64,000 nt of DNA, taken from NCBI GenBank assembly GCA_021502835.1, contig JAKFGP010000007.1:18936-82935 (forward strand), read 5' to 3'. Each line of letters starts with the position of its first letter. Within the stretch, counting starts at the first letter, position 1. Positions 60,449-64,000 of this stretch are shown one piece after another. Source of the stretch: Streptomyces thinghirensis (GTDB lineage: Bacteria; Actinomycetota; Actinomycetia; Streptomycetales; Streptomycetaceae). The notes beneath the pieces are model-generated. The model had not been told where the DNA came from. It saw nothing but the letters and a program-made list of their open reading frames with translations, and searched no databases. The position numbers were made by a program, and so were the translations under genes.

Positions 60449-61740
60449 ATGAACACAGCAGGTCACCCGGAAGCAACGACGCGCCGGGGCCTGGAACTCA
60501 CCCCGTTCCGAGGCCTCCGCTACGACCCCGACCGGGTCGGCAGCCTGGCCGCCGTGACGTCCCCGCCCTACGACGTCGTGGTCCGCCCCGACGGCCTGCT
60601 CCACCTCGAGTCCGCCGACCCGTACAACATCGTCCGGCTGATCCTGCCCCAGGCCGCCACCCCGAGGCGCGCAACGACCAGGCCGCCCACACCCTGCGGC
60701 GCTGGATGGCCGAGGGCGTCCTGACCGCCGACCCTGAACCGGGCCTGTACGTCTACGAACAACGTGACGGCGACGGCATGCTGCAACGCGGCATCATCGG
60801 CGCCCTGCGCGTGTCGGACCCGTCGGAGCAGGTCGTCCTGCCGCACGAGGACGTCATGCCGCACGTCGTCGCCGACCGCGCGGCGCTCATGCGGGCCACC
60901 TGGGCGAACCTCGAACCCCTGCTCCTCACCTACCGCGGCGACGGCCCCACCGCGGCCACGACCACCGTCGTGGAACGCACCGCCGAACAGCCCCCGCTGC
61001 TCTCGACGACCACGGAGGACGGCTTCTGCCACCGCCTGTGGTCGGTGACGGACCCCGACGACCTGTCCCGCGTCCGGTCCGAACTGGCGCGGCACCAGGC
61101 CCTCATCGCCGACGGCCACCACCGCTGGGCGACCTATCGCACGCTCCGCGCGAGCACCCTTCCCCAGCCCCTGGGACCACGGCCTGGTCCTCCTGGTCGA
61201 CACGGCCCGCTACCCGCTCCGGGTCCGCGCCATCCACCGCCTGCTGCACGACCTCCCGGTGAGCGACGCCGTGGCCGCCCTGGACGGCCACTTCCGCGTC
61301 CGACGCCTCGACACACCGCGGGCCGAGTCCATGGCCGCTCTCGCGAAGGCGGCCGAGGCGGGCAACGCCTTCCTGCTCGCCGGCGACGGCGCCTTCCATC
61401 TCGTCGACCGGCCGGACCCCGGCCTGCTGGCCCGCACGGTCCCCACCGACCGCCCCCGAGGCCTGGCGCACCCTGGACGCCACGGTCCTGCACGCCACCC
61501 TCCTCGCCCACGTCTGGCACATCCCGGACGACTCCGCCGCCCACATCTCCTACATCCACCACACGGCGGCCACCGTCGAGAAGGCCGAACGCGACGGAGG
61601 CACGGCGGTACTGATGCACCCGGTCCGTGAAGAGGTCGTCCGCGAACTGGCCCAACAGGGCGTCACGATGCCCCGCAAGTCGACGTCCTTCGGCCCGAAG
61701 CCGGCCCTCCGGCCTGGTGCTGCGCACGCTGGACCTGTGA
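60449..61740 (+). CDS. DUF1015 family protein
   Basis: About 430 residues, conserved hypothetical (SerC-linked in other bacteria). NTAGHPEATTRRGLELTPFR, GLRYDPDRVGSLAAVTSPPY with DVV, ADPYNIVRLILPQA, DGMLQRGIIGALRVSDPSEQ, VVLPHEDVMPHVVADRAALM, the core HQALIADGHHRWATYRTLRA (A-D-G-H-H-R-x-x-T), LVDTARYPLRVRAIHRLL-like and REEVVRELAQQGVTMPRKST. Frame breaks near 60660, 61165, 61460 and 61710. Biochemical function is not established. Confidence 0.9.
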
Positions 61741-61753
61741 GCCGACACGACGG

Positions 61754-61784
61754 AGGGGCGGGACCGTACGCCGGTCCCGCCCCT
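61754..61784. terminator. Bidirectional terminator between DUF1015 and TPR genes
   Basis: Perfect 13-base stem AGGGGCGGGACCG / CGGTCCCGCCCCT around the loop TACGC, 13 bases past the DUF1015 stop and about 20 bases past the convergent TPR-gene stop. Confidence 0.85.
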
Positions 61785-61804
61785 TCGCCGTCACGCCATG
61801 GACG

Positions 61805-63879
61805 TCAGTCCTTCTCGCCGTCCACGTCCTTGTCCGCGCCCCTGTCCTCGACGGAGGGGCTCTCCACGCCGCGCTCGCCCTCGCGCTCCTCGTCAAGGGC
61901 GTCCATGAACTCGACGCCGTCCAGCTCGGCGAGGCGGTCGGAGGCATCCGTGCTGCCGTCCCGGTCGGACTCGACGGCCTTCGCGAACCACTCCCGCGCC
62001 TCCTGCTCCCGGCCGCGGCCAGCAGCGCGTCGGCGTAGGCGTACCGCAGTCGCGCGGTCCAGGGCTGTACGGAGTTGGAGGCCAGCTCGGGGCTCTGCAG
62101 CGTCACGATGGCCGCGTCCAGCTGCCCCATGTCACGCCGGGCGCCGGCCGCGACGAGCCGCATCTCGACCTGACCGGCCTTGTCCAGCTTGTGCACCTCG
62201 GGGGCGCCGGCCATGTCCAGCGCCTTCTCCGGCCGTCCGAGCCCACGCTCGCAGTCGGCCATGACCGGCCACAGCTCGACGGATCCGGTCATCCGCCGCG
62301 CGGCCTGGAACTCGGCCAGAGCCTCGCTGTACTTCTGGTTGGCGTACGCGGCGAACCCGCCCGCCTCCCGTACGGCGGCGACACGGGGACGCCAGCCGCA
62401 GAGCGATCTTGGAGTAGGCGTACGCCGCCTCCGGGTCCCTCGTCGAGAAGCCGGGCGACCATCACCAGGTTCCTGGCGACGTCCTCCGCAAGCGTCTTGG
62501 GCAGACTCTGGAAGCTCCTGCCGTACGTCCTTGTCGATCTCGTCGCCCGTGACCTCGTCGGGAATCGGCAGGCGCTTGATCGGCTCACGGTCCCGGTCCC
62601 GCTCCTCACGGAAACGGCCACCGCCGCCGTGCCGGTCGTCACGCCCACGGAAACCACCGGGACGCCCGCCGCGGTCATCACGCTGCGGCCCACGGCCCCC
62701 GCGGTCGTCCCGACCTCGGTACCCACCACGCTCACCACCGCGACTGTCGTCACGCCGACCGAAGCCGCCGCGCTCGCCACGATTGTCGTCCCGCCGGAAG
62801 CCACCACGATCGCCACGGTCGTCCCGACGGTAAGGGGGACGATCACGCGGTCGTCCCGGCGGTCACCGCGATCACTGCGGTCGTCCCTACGGAAGGACGG
62901 CCGGTCACCGCGATCGCCGCGGTCGTCACGGCGGAACGAGGGACGGTCACCATGGTCGCCGCGGTCGTCACGGCGGAAGGAGGGGCGGTCACCATGGTCG
63001 CCGCGGTCGTCACGGCGGAAGGGCGGCCGGTCACCACTCCGGTCGTCGCGGCGGAAGGAGGGGACGGTCACCGCGATCGCCCCTGTCGTCACGGCGGAAG
63101 GAGGGGCGGTCACCACTCCGGTCGTCGCGGCGGAAGGAGGGACGGTCACCGCGATCGCCCCTGTCGTCGCGGCGGAAGGAGGGGCGGTCACACGGTCGCC
63201 GCGGTCATCGCGGCGGAAAGGCGGCCGGTCACCGCTGCGGTCATCGCGACGGAACCCACGGTCGCCGCCACGGTCACGGTCGTCACGACGCGGCCCACGG
63301 TCACGGTCGCGATCGTCACGACGCGCGAACCCACCACCACGGCTGTCATCCCGACGATCGTCCCGCCGGTCATCCCGACGGAAACCGCCGCGCTGCCCGC
63401 CACGGTCGTTGCCACGGCTGTCGTCACGCCGGCCGGAGCCGCCGCGGTCGTCGCGACGGTCGCCGCGGTCGTCACGGCGGAAGGGGCGGCCGGTCACCAC
63501 TCCGGTCGTCGCGGCGGAAGGAGGGACGGTCACCACGGTCGCCGCGGTCATCGCGGCGGAAAGGCGGCCGGTCACCGCTGCGGTCATCGCGACGGAACCC
63601 ACGGTCGCCGCCACGGTCACGGTCGTCACGACGCGGCCCACGGTCACGGTCGCGATCGTCACGACGCGCGAACCCACCACCACGGCTGTCATCCCGACGA
63701 TCGTCCCGCCGGTCATCCCGACGGAAACCGCCGCGCTGCCCGCCACGGTCGTTGCCACGGCTGTCGTCACGGCGGAAACCGCCACGGTCCCCGCGCTGAC
63801 CGCTCCGGTCGCCGCGGTCACCACTGTCCCGTCGCCGCTGGTCGCGCTCCGGTCGGTCGTCGGGAGAGTTGGTGGACAT
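61805..63879 (-). CDS. TPR protein with very long Arg/Asp-rich repeat domain
   Basis: About 690 residues. The first 430 or so are low complexity: units such as FRRDDRSGDRPPFRRDDRG, DRDRDRGPRRDDRDRGGD and GGGFARRDDR. The ordered part begins near VTGDEIDKDV and has LPKTLAEDVARNLVMVARLL, YANQKYSEALAEFQAARRMT-like TPRs, LWPVMADCERGLGRPEKALD, MRLVAAGARRDMGQLDAAIV, PWTARLRYAYADALLAA and DRLAELDGVEFMDALDEERE. RD/RG-rich tracts in bacteria and eukaryotes bind RNA or drive condensation; here that is inference. Frame breaks are frequent in the repeats. Streptomyces orthologues also have such a tract, as I recall, but of varying length. Confidence 0.85.
63191..63773. repeat. 240-base direct duplication in the RDD domain
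   Basis: About 240 bases starting at 63191 recur at 63534 with, as far as I can see, no mismatch (for example GGCTGTCATCCCGACGATCG at 63341 and 63684). The offset is 343 bases. One extra G in the run at 63483 would make the true unit 342 bases, or 114 codons. Shorter FRRDDR units repeat through 62590-63200. Confidence 0.85.
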
Positions 63880-63950
63880 CGGTGACTCCTGTCTTCGGTA
63901 CTGCAAGTCATTCTCGCGCAACCGGGTACCCGGTGCGTCCTGGAAAAACG

Positions 63951-63997
63951 AAAGGACCCTTGGTCCCCAGCTGAACGCTGGGGACCAAGGGTCCTTT
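63951..63997. terminator. Perfect 21-base-pair stem hairpin at the window edge
   Basis: Bases 63951-63971 (AAAGGACCC...CCCAGC) pair with 63977-63997 (GCTGGGG...GTCCTTT) without mismatch around the loop TGAAC. The flanking A and T runs make it a classical bidirectional terminator. It lies 72 bases upstream of the TPR gene start and probably ends a gene outside the window. Confidence 0.88.
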
Positions 63998-64000
63998 CCA

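Noticed and set aside
62590..63800. Regularly spaced short repeats resembling a CRISPR array
   Set aside because: Repeats are GC-rich codon repeats for FRRDDR-type peptides with variable spacing and no unique spacers. No cas genes are nearby.
62191..63885. A 564-codon plus-strand open frame, rich in VVTAEGG units
   Set aside because: It is the antisense of the Arg/Asp-rich repeat domain of the TPR protein. Repetitive GC-rich codons keep the opposite strand open. No start signal, no recognisable domain, and the minus-strand protein has a real TPR C-terminus.

Overview
The window reads as Streptomyces chromosomal DNA: very high GC, GTG/TTG starts, many 1-4 base stop/start overlaps, and a right half (about 28.7-64 kb) whose gene order matches a conserved Streptomyces core segment as I remember it (aroH-tyrA, scpA/scpB/pseudouridine synthase, parA, ald, pyrG, recN-nadK-tlyA, an iron-siderophore ABC operon). 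Single-base insertions and deletions break almost every gene, including ones expected to be essential (pyrG, nadK, parA, recN). I therefore treat most frameshifts as consensus errors and give each gene as one locus spanning its frames. Coordinates are those of the deposited bases.

Left, accessory part (1-28.7 kb). 0-3 kb holds an IS256 transposase, a GNAT acetyltransferase and an IS1380 remnant. 3-7.8 kb has a nuclease-like protein, CutA, an XRE/TPR regulator and, divergent from it, a histidine-kinase-like ATPase and small genes. 7.8-21.3 kb is one long co-directional, translationally coupled gene set: HAD phosphatase, GT-B-type transferase, a thymidylate-synthase-family enzyme with the cytosine-type Asp, a NodU/TobZ-type carbamoyltransferase, a second glycosyltransferase-like protein, a P-loop kinase, a SAM methyltransferase, two APH-fold kinases, a histidine phosphatase, an NDP-sugar epimerase, an S-adenosylhomocysteine-hydrolase-like protein, a NUDIX hydrolase and a KdsB-like CMP-sugar synthetase. 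I do not recognise this as a characterised pathway. It looks like a cytidine-nucleotide-centred biosynthetic operon and is the main candidate for something new. 21.4-28.7 kb holds a P450 fragment, an IS630 scrap, nucleotidyltransferase-fold proteins, a methyltransferase in lower-GC DNA, and a STAND ATPase with near-identical TPR repeats that abuts tyrA.

Right, core part (28.7-64 kb). Aromatic amino-acid genes (aroH, tyrA); a Rieske protein; an ATGA-coupled NUDIX/NrtR-like - ADP-ribosylglycohydrolase - nucleotidyltransferase operon behind a large palindrome, facing a second nucleotidyltransferase; chromosome biology (parA, scpA, scpB) with a 23S pseudouridine synthase; ald; a STAND/TPR protein; ADP-ribose NUDIX; pyrG; a GH15 glycosidase; a PucR-type regulator; a GT4 glycosyltransferase; an MraY-like membrane protein; recN, nadK, tlyA; an SCP2-like protein; an iron-box-controlled FecCD/FecE transporter; a NagD-type HAD phosphatase; a DUF1015 protein; and a TPR protein with a very long Arg/Asp-rich repeat domain.

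The two halves meet directly after the tyrA stop codon, where I would have expected cmk. That point is a probable breakpoint between core and accessory DNA.
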